DNA of 64,000 nt, taken from AP-15 sp035538335. GTDB lineage: Bacteria > Pseudomonadota > Alphaproteobacteria > ATCC43930 > CGMCC-115725. The stretch is from the NCBI GenBank assembly GCA_035538335.1, contig DATLKN010000008.1, forward strand, positions 124,001 through 188,000. The letters run 5' to 3'. The notes beneath the pieces are model-generated. The model was given only the letters and a program-made list of their open reading frames with translations, did not search any database and was not told where the DNA came from. This document shows positions 1 to 7,842 of this stretch, piece after piece; position 1 is the first letter of the stretch, and each line of letters starts with the position of its first letter. Both the position numbers and the translations under genes were made by a program.

Positions 1-204
1 GACATCGACATGACCAAATGCATCTATTGCGGCTTCTGCCAGGAGGCCTGCCCGGTCGATGCGATCGTCGAGGGGCCGAATTTCGAATTCGCCGCCGAGT
101 CCCGCGAAGAGATGTTCTACGACAAGGACAAGCTGCTCGATAACGGCGACCGGTGGGAAGCCGAGATCGCTCGCAACCTGGAACTCGAGGCGCCGTACCG
201 GTGA
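1..204 (+). CDS. nuoI: NADH-quinone oxidoreductase subunit I, C-terminal part
   Basis: Only the last 67 codons are present; the gene enters from the left edge in frame 1. The visible part carries the second ferredoxin-type cluster motif, CIYCGFCQEACPVDAI, which in NuoI binds one of the two 4Fe-4S clusters that carry electrons through the peripheral arm of complex I. The tail (EEMFYDKDKLLDNGDRWE) is typical of proteobacterial NuoI. It is followed by nuoJKLMN on the same strand, so this is the middle of the nuo operon. The first cluster motif lies outside the window. Confidence 0.97.
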   Translation, partial: DIDMTKCIYCGFCQEACPVDAIVEGPNFEFAAESREEMFYDKDKLLDNGDRWEAEIARNLELEAPYR

Positions 205-228
205 GCGGGGTTTCGGCCCGTCGCCCTA

Positions 229-277
229 CCCCCACCCTGACCCTCCCCCGCAAGCGGGGGAGGGAGGGGAGGGGGCA
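229..277. repeat. Intergenic palindrome between nuoI and nuoJ
   Basis: The gap holds a GC-rich palindrome with a perfect 11-bp stem: CCCTCCCCCGC at 241-251, a 2-nt AA loop, and GCGGGGGAGGG at 254-264, flanked by C-rich and G-rich strands. A related sequence lies at 53336-53400. Short palindromes of this kind are common between alphaproteobacterial genes. It could act as an RNA hairpin separating nuoI from nuoJ on the transcript, but that is inference. Confidence 0.7.
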
Positions 278-295
278 ACGCGCATAGCGGCGCCG

Positions 296-922
296 ATGAT
301 CCTCCCCGCCCTCATGTTCTACCTTTTCGCCGGGGTGGCGATCGCCTCGGGCGTGATGGTCGTCTCGGCGCGCAACCCGGTGCATTCGGTGCTCTTCCTG
401 ATCCTTGCCTTTTTCAACGCCGCCGGCCTCTTCCTGCTGCTGGGGGCGGAGTTCCTCGCGATGATCCTCGTCATCGTCTATGTCGGCGCGGTGGCGGTGC
501 TTTTCCTCTTTGTCGTGATGATGCTCGACATCGATTTCGCGCAACTGCGGCAGGGCTTCATGCGCTATCTGCCGGCCGGCGTCTTTGTCGGGTTTCTGCT
601 GCTCGCCGAGCTGTTGCTGATCTTCGGCAGCTGGACATTGGCGCCGGTGGCGCCGCGCGGCGCCGGGGCGCCGCTGCCGGCGGGCGGGGTGAGCCTCACC
701 AACACCCGTGCGCTCGGGGACATCCTCTATACGCAATATCTCCTCGCCTTCCAGGCGGCGGGCCTCATCCTGCTGGTCGCGATGATCGGCGCGATCGTCC
801 TGACCCTCAGGCGCCGCGGCGACGTCCGCCGACAGCGGATCGCGGCGCAGATCGCCCGCACCCGCGCGCAATCGGTCGATGTCGTCAAGGTGCCGATCGG
901 CAGCGGAGCGTCCGGCCGATGA
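296..922 (+). CDS. nuoJ: NADH-quinone oxidoreductase subunit J
   Basis: A 208-aa integral membrane subunit of complex I with five predicted hydrophobic segments. The start MILPALMFYLFAGVAIASG and the motif EFLAMILVIVYVGAVAVLFLFVVMM (given here only as landmarks at about residues 58-82) are characteristic of NuoJ transmembrane helix 3. The frame stays open upstream to position 59, but that part translates the intergenic palindrome, so ATG at 296 is chosen. The stop overlaps the nuoK start (ATGA), which indicates translational coupling. NuoJ sits beside NuoK and links the proton path to the quinone site. Confidence 0.96.
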   Translation: MILPALMFYLFAGVAIASGVMVVSARNPVHSVLFLILAFFNAAGLFLLLGAEFLAMILVIVYVGAVAVLFLFVVMMLDIDFAQLRQGFMRYLPAGVFVGFLLLAELLLIFGSWTLAPVAPRGAGAPLPAGGVSLTNTRALGDILYTQYLLAFQAAGLILLVAMIGAIVLTLRRRGDVRRQRIAAQIARTRAQSVDVVKVPIGSGASGR

Positions 923-1227
923 CGATCGGCCTCACCCATTACCTGACAGTCGCCGCAATCCTCTTCACGCTCGGCATCTTCGGGATTTTTCTCAATCGCA
1001 AGAACGTCATCATCATCATGATGTCGATCGAGCTGATGCTGCTCGCGGTCAATATCAACCTGGTCGCCTTCTCGGTCTTTCTGAACGATCTGACGGGCCA
1101 AGCCTTCGCGATGTTCGTCTTGACCGTGGCCGCCGCCGAGGCGGCGATCGGGCTGGCCATTCTCGTCGTCTATTTCCGCAACCGCGGCACGATCCGGGTC
1201 GAGGACATCCACCTGATGAAGGGCTGA
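919..1227 (+). CDS. nuoK: NADH-quinone oxidoreductase subunit K
   Basis: A 102-aa membrane protein of normal family length with three helices. The buried acidic residues expected of an antiporter-like subunit are present, one in MSIELMLLAVNINLVAF and one in AAAEAAIGLAI. It overlaps nuoJ by 4 nt and is followed after 3 nt by nuoL. Together with NuoJ it connects the quinone-binding region to the proton-pumping subunits L, M and N. Confidence 0.97.
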   Translation: MTIGLTHYLTVAAILFTLGIFGIFLNRKNVIIIMMSIELMLLAVNINLVAFSVFLNDLTGQAFAMFVLTVAAAEAAIGLAILVVYFRNRGTIRVEDIHLMKG

Positions 1228-1230
1228 GAA

Positions 1231-3156
1231 GTGGCCGTCGCCGTCGTCTTCCTGCCGCTGCTCGCTGCGATAATCGCCGGCATCTTCGGCCGCGCGATCG
1301 GCGACCGCGGGGCGCAGATCGTGACCTGCGGCGCGGTCTGCATCGCCGCCGTGCTCGGCATCTTCGTGTTCCGCGAGATCCTCGCGAGTTCCGGGCCGCA
1401 GGTCGTGCCGATCGTCGACTGGATCTCGGCCGGCGGGGTCGATGTCGCCTGGTCGATCCGCCTCGATACGCTCTCCGGCGTCATGATCCTCGTCGTCACG
1501 ATCGTCTCGGCGATGGTGCATGTCTATTCGGTCGGCTACATGGCCGAGGATCCCTCGATCCCCCGCTTCATGGCCTATCTGAGCCTCTTCACCTTCTTCA
1601 TGCTGGCCCTCTGCACGGCAAATAATTTCGTGCAGCTGTTCTTCGGGTGGGAAGGGGTGGGGCTGCTGTCCTATCTGTTGATCGGCTTCTGGTACGACCG
1701 CGGTACGGCCAACGACGCGGCGATCAAGGCCTTCATCGTCAACCGGGTCGGCGATTTCGGCTTCGCGCTCGGCATCTTCGCCGTGTTCGTCATCTTCGGC
1801 AGCCTCGATTTCGGCACCGTCTTTGCGAAGGCGCCGGGCGCCGCCGCCACGACGATCGACTTTCTCGGCTGGCAATTGCCGTCGCTGACCCTCGCCGCGA
1901 CCCTCCTCTTCATCGGCGCGATGGGAAAATCGGCGCAGATCGGCCTGCATACCTGGCTGCCCGACGCGATGGAGGGGCCGACGCCGGTCTCGGCCCTCAT
2001 TCATGCCGCGACGATGGTGACCGCGGGCGTCTTCATGGTCGCGCGCCTGTCGCCGATCTTCGAATACGCCCCCGGCGCGCTCGCCTTCGTCGGCGTCATC
2101 GGCGGCACTACGGCGATCTTCGCCGCCAGCATCGGCATGGCGCAGAACGACATTAAACGGGTCATCGCCTATTCGACCTGCAGCCAGCTCGGCTACATGT
2201 TCTTCGCCGTCGGCGTCTCGGCCTATGCCGCCGGCATGTTCCACCTCTTCACGCATGCCTTCTTCAAGGCGCTCTTGTTCCTCGCCTCGGGCTCGGTCAT
2301 CCACGCGATGGGGGGCGAGCAGGACATGCGGCGGATGGGCGGGCTGTGGCGCAAGATCCCGATCACCTATGCGTTGATGTGGATCGGCAGCCTGTCGCTC
2401 GCCGGCATTCCGTTCTTTGCCGGCTATTATTCGAAGGACACGATCCTCGCCGCCGCCTGGGCGTCGGGCACGGCGGTCGGCCGCTATTCCTTCGTGCTCG
2501 GCAACTTCGCCGCGTTCATGACGGCATTCTATTCGTGGCGGCTGCTGTTCATGACGTTCCATGGCGTCCCGCGCGCCGACGAAGAGACGTTGCATCACGC
2601 GCATGAGAGCCCGTGGGTCATGCTGATCCCGCTCTTCGTGCTGGCGGCGGGGGCGGCGTTCGCCGGCTTTCTGTTCCATGGCGATTTCGTCGGCGACGGC
2701 CGCAATGCGTTCTGGAAAAGCTCGATCCTGGTGCTGCCGGGCCACGATTCGATCGCCTCTGCCGACAGTATCCCTGATTACATTACGCTGATGCCTTTCG
2801 TCCTCGCGCTCGCCGGCATCGCGACCGCCTATGTCGCCTATATTCGGAAACCCGAATTACCGGGGCTCTTCGTCAAGCGCTTCCGCGCCCTCTACCTGTT
2901 CGTGCTCAACAAATGGTATTTCGACGAACTTTATGATTGGCTATTCGTCCGCCCGGCCTTCCGGGTCGGCGACGGTTTGTGGAAGTCCGGCGACGGGGCG
3001 GTCATCGACGGGCTCGGACCCGACGGCATTGCCGCCGCGACGCGCGACCTCGCCCGCCAGGCGAGCCGATTCCAGACGGGCTATGTGTATCACTACGCCT
3101 TCGTCATGCTGATCGGCGTCGTCGCGCTGGTCACCTGGTATCTGTTCCCGCGGTGA
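1231..3156 (+). CDS. nuoL: NADH-quinone oxidoreductase subunit L
   Basis: A 641-aa antiporter-like proton-pumping subunit. It starts with GTG three bases after the nuoK stop. The N-terminal region has the family signatures FFGWEGVGLLSYLLIGFW and HTWLPDAMEGPTPVSALIHA; IAYSTCSQLGYMFFAVG follows at about residue 310. The C-terminal 100 residues contain the long lateral helix region and a final membrane anchor, as in other NuoL proteins. Length is normal. It is separated from nuoM by 177 nt that carry a repeat element, an unusually wide gap for this operon. Confidence 0.97.
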   Translation: MAVAVVFLPLLAAIIAGIFGRAIGDRGAQIVTCGAVCIAAVLGIFVFREILASSGPQVVPIVDWISAGGVDVAWSIRLDTLSGVMILVVTIVSAMVHVYSVGYMAEDPSIPRFMAYLSLFTFFMLALCTANNFVQLFFGWEGVGLLSYLLIGFWYDRGTANDAAIKAFIVNRVGDFGFALGIFAVFVIFGSLDFGTVFAKAPGAAATTIDFLGWQLPSLTLAATLLFIGAMGKSAQIGLHTWLPDAMEGPTPVSALIHAATMVTAGVFMVARLSPIFEYAPGALAFVGVIGGTTAIFAASIGMAQNDIKRVIAYSTCSQLGYMFFAVGVSAYAAGMFHLFTHAFFKALLFLASGSVIHAMGGEQDMRRMGGLWRKIPITYALMWIGSLSLAGIPFFAGYYSKDTILAAAWASGTAVGRYSFVLGNFAAFMTAFYSWRLLFMTFHGVPRADEETLHHAHESPWVMLIPLFVLAAGAAFAGFLFHGDFVGDGRNAFWKSSILVLPGHDSIASADSIPDYITLMPFVLALAGIATAYVAYIRKPELPGLFVKRFRALYLFVLNKWYFDELYDWLFVRPAFRVGDGLWKSGDGAVIDGLGPDGIAAATRDLARQASRFQTGYVYHYAFVMLIGVVALVTWYLFPR

Positions 3157-3197
3157 TGCGCGCGATGTTTGCCTCACATTGCGGCAGAAACCGTGCG

Positions 3198-3308
3198 TGC
3201 TTCGAGACGCGCCCTGCGGGCGCTCCTCAGCATGAGGAACTCCTTTGATGGCACTAAGGAAAGTCCTCATCCTGAGGCGCCTCGCGCAGCGAGGCCTCGA
3301 AGGACGCA
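3198..3308. repeat. Foldback (MITE-like) element, copy A, between nuoL and nuoM
   Basis: The left end (TGCGTGCTTCGAGAC, from 3194) is an imperfect inverted repeat of the right end GCCTCGAAGGACGCA (3294-3308). Inside are further complementary blocks, such as CTCCTCAGCATGAGGA. A second copy lies at 37886-38030; the two share an identical 32-bp right arm, 3277-3308 versus 37999-38030. It has no coding capacity. It resembles the short non-autonomous palindromic repeats dispersed in alphaproteobacterial genomes. Its place inside an essential operon means it must be tolerated on the transcript. Confidence 0.8.
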
Positions 3309-3333
3309 TTGCGGGCGGATTGGGGGCGGGGGC

Positions 3334-4851
3334 ATGAGCCATTGGCCGCTCCTCACTCTCGTCACCTTCCTGCCGCTGGTCGGCGCCTTCTTCATCCTGC
3401 TGGCGCGCGGCGAGGAGGCGGTCGTCGCCCGCAACGCCCGCTGGATCGCGCTGTGGACGGCGCTGATAGATTTCGCGCTGTCGCTTGTCCTATGGATCGA
3501 TTTCGATCCGCAAACCCCCGATTTTCAGTTCGTCGAGCGTGCCGACTGGATCAGCCTCGGCGGCTTCAAGATCCAGTATCACATGGGGATCGACGGCATC
3601 TCGCTGTTCTTCATCCTGCTGTCGACCCTGCTCACCTTGATCTGCGTCGTCGCCAGCTGGGAATCGGTCACCAGCCGCGTCAAGGAGTACATGATCGCGT
3701 TTCTGATCCAGGAAACGCTGATGGTCGGCATGTTCTGCGCCCTCGACTTCATCCTCTTTTACATGTTCTTCGAGGGCGTGCTCATTCCGATGTTCCTGAT
3801 TATCGGGGTGTGGGGCGGGCCGCGCCGCATCTATGCCGCCTTCAAGTTCTTTCTCTATACGCTGCTCGGCTCGGTGCTGATGCTACTGGCGATCCTCGCC
3901 GTCTATTATCAGACGGGGACGAACGACATCACCGTGGCGCTCAACCACAGTTTCCCGTTCGGCCTGCAGAAATGGCTGTGGCTGGCCTTCTTCGCCTCCT
4001 TCGCCGTCAAGCTGCCGATGTGGCCGGTGCACACCTGGCTGCCGGACGCGCATGTCGAGGCGCCGACCGCGGGCTCGGTCATCCTCGCCGGAATTCTCTT
4101 GAAGATGGGCGGCTACGGCTTCATCCGCTTCTCGCTGCCGATGTTCCCGCTCGCCTCGCATTACTTCACGCCGCTGATCTTCAGCCTCTCTGCCATCGCC
4201 GTCATCTACACCTCGCTCGTCGCCTTGGCGCAGACCGACATGAAGAAGCTGGTCGCCTATTCCTCGGTCGCCCATATGGGCTTCGTGACGATGGGCATCT
4301 TCGCCGCGACGAGCGAGGCGGTCGCCGGCTCGGTCATCCAGATGCTGAGCCACGGCATCGTCTCCGCCGCCCTCTTCCTCGTCGTCGGCGTCGTCTACGA
4401 CCGGCTGCACACGCGCGACATCGCGCGCTATGGCGGGCTGGCCGACCGCATGCCGGCCTATGCCTTTGTCTTCATGGTGTTCACGCTGGCCGCTGTCGGG
4501 CTGCCCGGCACGAGCGGCTTCGTCGGCGAGTTCTTGATCCTGCTCGGCACCTTTCGCGTCAGCACGCTCGAATGCACGCTGGCGGCGACGGCGCTCTTCC
4601 TCGGCGCGGCCTATATGCTCTATCTCTACCGCCGCATCATCTACGGCGTGATCATCCACCCCGATCTGCGCGGCATGCTCGATCTGAGCCTCAGGGAAAA
4701 GCTCGTCTTCGCGCCGCTCGTCGCGATCGTCTTGTGGATGGGCGTCTATCCCGAGAGTTTTCTGAAGCCGATCCGCGCCTCCGTCGACCATCTCGTGCGG
4801 CAGGTCGCCGCCGCCAACGCGGCGGCCGGCATCCGCGAGGCGAGCCGCTAG
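3334..4851 (+). CDS. nuoM: NADH-quinone oxidoreductase subunit M
   Basis: A 505-aa antiporter-like subunit of complex I. ATG at 3334 (MSHWPLLTLVTFLPLVGA) fits the family N-terminus; the frame is open back to 3169, but that segment translates the repeat element. Signatures include LIPMFLIIGVWGGPRRIYAA, LPMWPVHTWLPDAHVEAPT and KLVAYSSVAHMGFVTMGIF. The lysine and glutamate positions expected for proton translocation are retained. nuoN follows 4 nt after the stop. Confidence 0.97.
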   Translation: MSHWPLLTLVTFLPLVGAFFILLARGEEAVVARNARWIALWTALIDFALSLVLWIDFDPQTPDFQFVERADWISLGGFKIQYHMGIDGISLFFILLSTLLTLICVVASWESVTSRVKEYMIAFLIQETLMVGMFCALDFILFYMFFEGVLIPMFLIIGVWGGPRRIYAAFKFFLYTLLGSVLMLLAILAVYYQTGTNDITVALNHSFPFGLQKWLWLAFFASFAVKLPMWPVHTWLPDAHVEAPTAGSVILAGILLKMGGYGFIRFSLPMFPLASHYFTPLIFSLSAIAVIYTSLVALAQTDMKKLVAYSSVAHMGFVTMGIFAATSEAVAGSVIQMLSHGIVSAALFLVVGVVYDRLHTRDIARYGGLADRMPAYAFVFMVFTLAAVGLPGTSGFVGEFLILLGTFRVSTLECTLAATALFLGAAYMLYLYRRIIYGVIIHPDLRGMLDLSLREKLVFAPLVAIVLWMGVYPESFLKPIRASVDHLVRQVAAANAAAGIREASR

Positions 4852-4855
4852 CCCG

Positions 4856-6304
4856 ATGCCCGGCCCCGCCCTTTCCGATTTGACGCCGGCAATGCCGGAG
4901 ATGTTCCTCGCCTGCGCTGCGATGGCGCTGCTCGTCTTGGGCGTGCTGCGCGGCGAGGGGTCGGCGCGGCTCGTCTCGTGGCTCTCGGTGCTGGTGCTGC
5001 TGCTGACGCTCGCCGGCGAATTCGCGCTCGGGGCGGCCCCGAGGGTCGGCTATTTCGGCATGTTCGTCACCGATGCCTTCGCCATCTTCATGAAGGCGCT
5101 GGTGCTGGTTGGCTCCGCGGCCGCCATCGTCATCGCGCTGCGCTACAACGAGGACCAGGGGATCTCGCGCTTCGAATTCCCGGTGCTGATCCTGTTGTCG
5201 GCGATCGGCATGATGGTGATGGTCTCGGCCGCCAATCTGATCACCCTTTATGTCGGGCTCGAATTGCAGAGCCTCGCGCTCTACGTCGTCGCCGCCTTCG
5301 ACCGCGATTCGGAGCGCTCGACCGAGGCCGGCCTCAAATACTTCGTCCTCGGCGCACTCGCCTCGGGGATGCTGCTTTATGGCGCTTCGCTGATCTACGG
5401 CTTCACCGGCACGACCGATTTCGCCGCGATCGCCAAGTCTGTCGGCGCCGGCGCGCCGGGTGCGGGGCTCGTCATCGGCATGGTCTTCGTCGTCGTCGGC
5501 CTCGCTTTCAAGGTCTCGGCGGTACCGTTCCACATGTGGACCCCGGACGTCTACGAGGGGGCGCCGACGCCGGTCACCGCGTTCTTCGCGGTGGCGCCGA
5601 AGGTGGCCGCGATCGCGCTCTTCATCCGCTTCATGATCGCGCCCTTCGGGCCGTTGGTCGCCGAATGGCGGCAGATCATCATCTTTCTGTCGATCGCCTC
5701 GATGGTGCTGGGCGCCGTCGCCGCGATCGCGCAGGAGAATATCAAGCGGCTGATGGCCTACAGCTCGATCGGCCATGTCGGCTACGCCCTGATCGGGCTC
5801 GCCGCCGGCACCGAGAACGGCATCCGGGGCGTCCTCGTCTATATGTCGATCTATCTGTTCATGAATGTCGGCGCGTTCTCGGTGATCCTGTGCATGCGCC
5901 GCGGCGGCCGCATGGTCGAAGGGATCAGCGACCTCGCCGGGCTGTCGCGCACGCAGCCGGCGCTGGCGCTGGCGCTGGCGATCTTCATGTTCGCGCTCGC
6001 CGGCATCCCGCCGACCGCCGGGTTGTTCGCCAAGATCTACGTCTTCCTCGCCGCCATTGACGCGAAGCTCGCTTGGCTCGCCGTCATCGGGGTCGTCACC
6101 AGCGTCGTCGGCGCCTACTACTATCTGCGCATCGTCAAGACGATGTATTTCGACGAGCCGGCAGCCCCCTTCGACCGCCCGCTCGGCCTAGAATTGAAGG
6201 CGATGATCCTCGTCACCGCGGTCGTCACCCTGTTCTTTTTCCTCTATCCGGGACCGCTCGTCGGTGGCGCCGAGGCGGCGGCCGCCTCGCTCTTCCTGCG
6301 ATGA
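4856..6304 (+). CDS. nuoN: NADH-quinone oxidoreductase subunit N
   Basis: A 482-aa antiporter-like subunit, the last nuo gene here. Family signatures are ITLYVGLELQSLALYVVAA, VPFHMWTPDVYEGAPTPVTA and NIKRLMAYSSIGHVGYALIG. It has many hydrophobic helices and normal length. Its TGA overlaps the ATG of birA (ATGA), so the operon continues into cofactor genes, an order common in alphaproteobacteria. Confidence 0.97.
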   Translation: MPGPALSDLTPAMPEMFLACAAMALLVLGVLRGEGSARLVSWLSVLVLLLTLAGEFALGAAPRVGYFGMFVTDAFAIFMKALVLVGSAAAIVIALRYNEDQGISRFEFPVLILLSAIGMMVMVSAANLITLYVGLELQSLALYVVAAFDRDSERSTEAGLKYFVLGALASGMLLYGASLIYGFTGTTDFAAIAKSVGAGAPGAGLVIGMVFVVVGLAFKVSAVPFHMWTPDVYEGAPTPVTAFFAVAPKVAAIALFIRFMIAPFGPLVAEWRQIIIFLSIASMVLGAVAAIAQENIKRLMAYSSIGHVGYALIGLAAGTENGIRGVLVYMSIYLFMNVGAFSVILCMRRGGRMVEGISDLAGLSRTQPALALALAIFMFALAGIPPTAGLFAKIYVFLAAIDAKLAWLAVIGVVTSVVGAYYYLRIVKTMYFDEPAAPFDRPLGLELKAMILVTAVVTLFFFLYPGPLVGGAEAAAASLFLR

Positions 6305-7065
6305 CGGGCGGCGGGCCGATCCTGCCCCCCGGCTATCGGCTCGCGCGGCACGACCGGATTGCGAGCACGAACGAGACGGCGAAGCGCCTCGCGCGCGACG
6401 GGAAGCCGGCCGGGCTCGTCGTCTGGGCGCGCGAGCAAACCGCGGGCCGCGGGCGCCGCGGCCGCCCCTGGGTCTCGCCCCCCGGCAATCTCTACCTCTC
6501 GCTACTGTTGCGGCCGGCTTCTCCGGCGAGCGAGGCGCCGCAACTGAGCTTCGTCGCCGCGCTTGCGCTCGCCGACAGCCTCGCCGCCTTTCTGCCGGAA
6601 ACGGCGTCGATCGCCTGCAAATGGCCGAACGACATCCTGCTCGGCGGCCGCAAAGTCGCCGGCATCCTGCTCGAAAGCGAGATTGGCGAGGACGGCCGGC
6701 TCGCCTTTCTCGTTGTCGGAGTTGGCGTCAACCTCGCCTCGTCGCCGCCCGATGCCGAGTTTCCGGCAACTTCGCTCGCCGAGGCAGGGGTGCAGGCGGT
6801 CGCGCCGGCGCGCCTCCTCGAGCGCTTCGTCGCCGATTTCGACCTTTGGGAGCGGCGCTGGCGGAGGGAGGGTTTCGCGCCGGTGCGCGAGAAATGGCTC
6901 GCCCGGGCGAGCTTTCTCGGGGAAAGGATCCATGTGCGGCTGGACACGGCTGGCTTCTGCGGCCGTTTCCTCGATATAGATGCGCAGGGCGCCCTGCTGC
7001 TGGAGGCGGGCGGCGAACGCCGCCGCGTCGCGGCCGGCGCGGTGTTCCCGGCAACGGGCGGATGA
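6301..7065 (+). CDS. birA: Biotin-[acetyl-CoA-carboxylase] ligase
   Basis: A 254-aa enzyme that activates biotin with ATP and attaches it to the biotin carboxyl carrier protein. The biotinyl-AMP loop GRGRRGRPW is at residues 49-57, the KWPNDILL motif follows near residue 107, and a small SH3-like C-terminal domain ends the protein. There is no N-terminal helix-turn-helix, so it is the catalytic-only (group I) type and should not act as a bio operon repressor. The frame is open further upstream, but ATG at 6301 overlapping the nuoN stop is the natural start. coaX follows after 6 nt. Confidence 0.95.
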   Translation: MTGGGPILPPGYRLARHDRIASTNETAKRLARDGKPAGLVVWAREQTAGRGRRGRPWVSPPGNLYLSLLLRPASPASEAPQLSFVAALALADSLAAFLPETASIACKWPNDILLGGRKVAGILLESEIGEDGRLAFLVVGVGVNLASSPPDAEFPATSLAEAGVQAVAPARLLERFVADFDLWERRWRREGFAPVREKWLARASFLGERIHVRLDTAGFCGRFLDIDAQGALLLEAGGERRRVAAGAVFPATGG

Positions 7066-7071
7066 GAAGAG

Positions 7072-7842
7072 ATGCTGCTCGCGATCAACGCCAACAACAC
7101 GAACACGGTATTTGCCGTGTGGCAGGGCGACCAGCTGAAAGGCAGCTGGCGCGCCGCCACCGAAACGCGCCGCACCGCCGACGAATACGTCGTGTGGCTC
7201 GACCACCTTCTCGGGCTCGAAGGGTTGACGCGGCAGCAGCTGACCGGCGCGATCATTGCGAGCGTCGTGCCGGAGGCCAATTTCAACCTGCTGCGCCTGT
7301 GCCGAAACTATTGCGGCAGCGAGCCGCTGATGGTCGGCCAGGCGGGCGTGGTGCTCGGCGCACGGGCGCTCGTCGACCGTCCCGAGGAGGTCGGCGCCGA
7401 CCGGCTGTGCAACACCGTCGGCGCGCATGACCGGTATGGCGGTCCGCTCGTCGTCGTCGATTTCGGCACCGCGACCAATTTCGACGTCGTCGACGCCGAG
7501 GGCAATTACCGCGGCGGCGTCATCGCGCCAGGCATCACGCTGTCGTTGCGGGCGCTCGCCACGGCGGCGGCGAAATTGCCGAGCGTGCCGATCGAGCGGA
7601 CCGAGACGGTGATCGGCACCTCGACCGTCGCCTGCATGCAATCGGGGATTTTCTGGGGCTATGTCGGGCTGATCGAGGGCATCGTCGCCCGCATCCGCGC
7701 CGAGCGCGGCGAGGCGATGAACGTCATCGCCACCGGCGGGCTCGCCTCGCTGTTCGTGGGTTCGACCGCGGTGCTCGATCGCGTCGATCCCGATCTGACC
7801 CTCTGGGGGCTGCGCCTGATCTACCGGCAAAACCGCGGCTGA
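7072..7842 (+). CDS. coaX: Type III pantothenate kinase
   Basis: A 256-aa ASKHA-fold kinase that makes phosphopantothenate, the first committed step to CoA. The GADRLCN motif has the expected catalytic aspartate at residue 110, and VVDFGTATNFD carries the second at residue 130. Oddity: the N-terminal phosphate-binding motif reads INANNTNT, so residue 6, usually Asp in D-x-G-N-T, is Asn. The start is preceded by an AGAAGAG ribosome site, and the stop overlaps the RNase J start (TGATG). panC for the preceding step is at 18322-19173. Confidence 0.95.
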   Translation: MLLAINANNTNTVFAVWQGDQLKGSWRAATETRRTADEYVVWLDHLLGLEGLTRQQLTGAIIASVVPEANFNLLRLCRNYCGSEPLMVGQAGVVLGARALVDRPEEVGADRLCNTVGAHDRYGGPLVVVDFGTATNFDVVDAEGNYRGGVIAPGITLSLRALATAAAKLPSVPIERTETVIGTSTVACMQSGIFWGYVGLIEGIVARIRAERGEAMNVIATGGLASLFVGSTAVLDRVDPDLTLWGLRLIYRQNRG

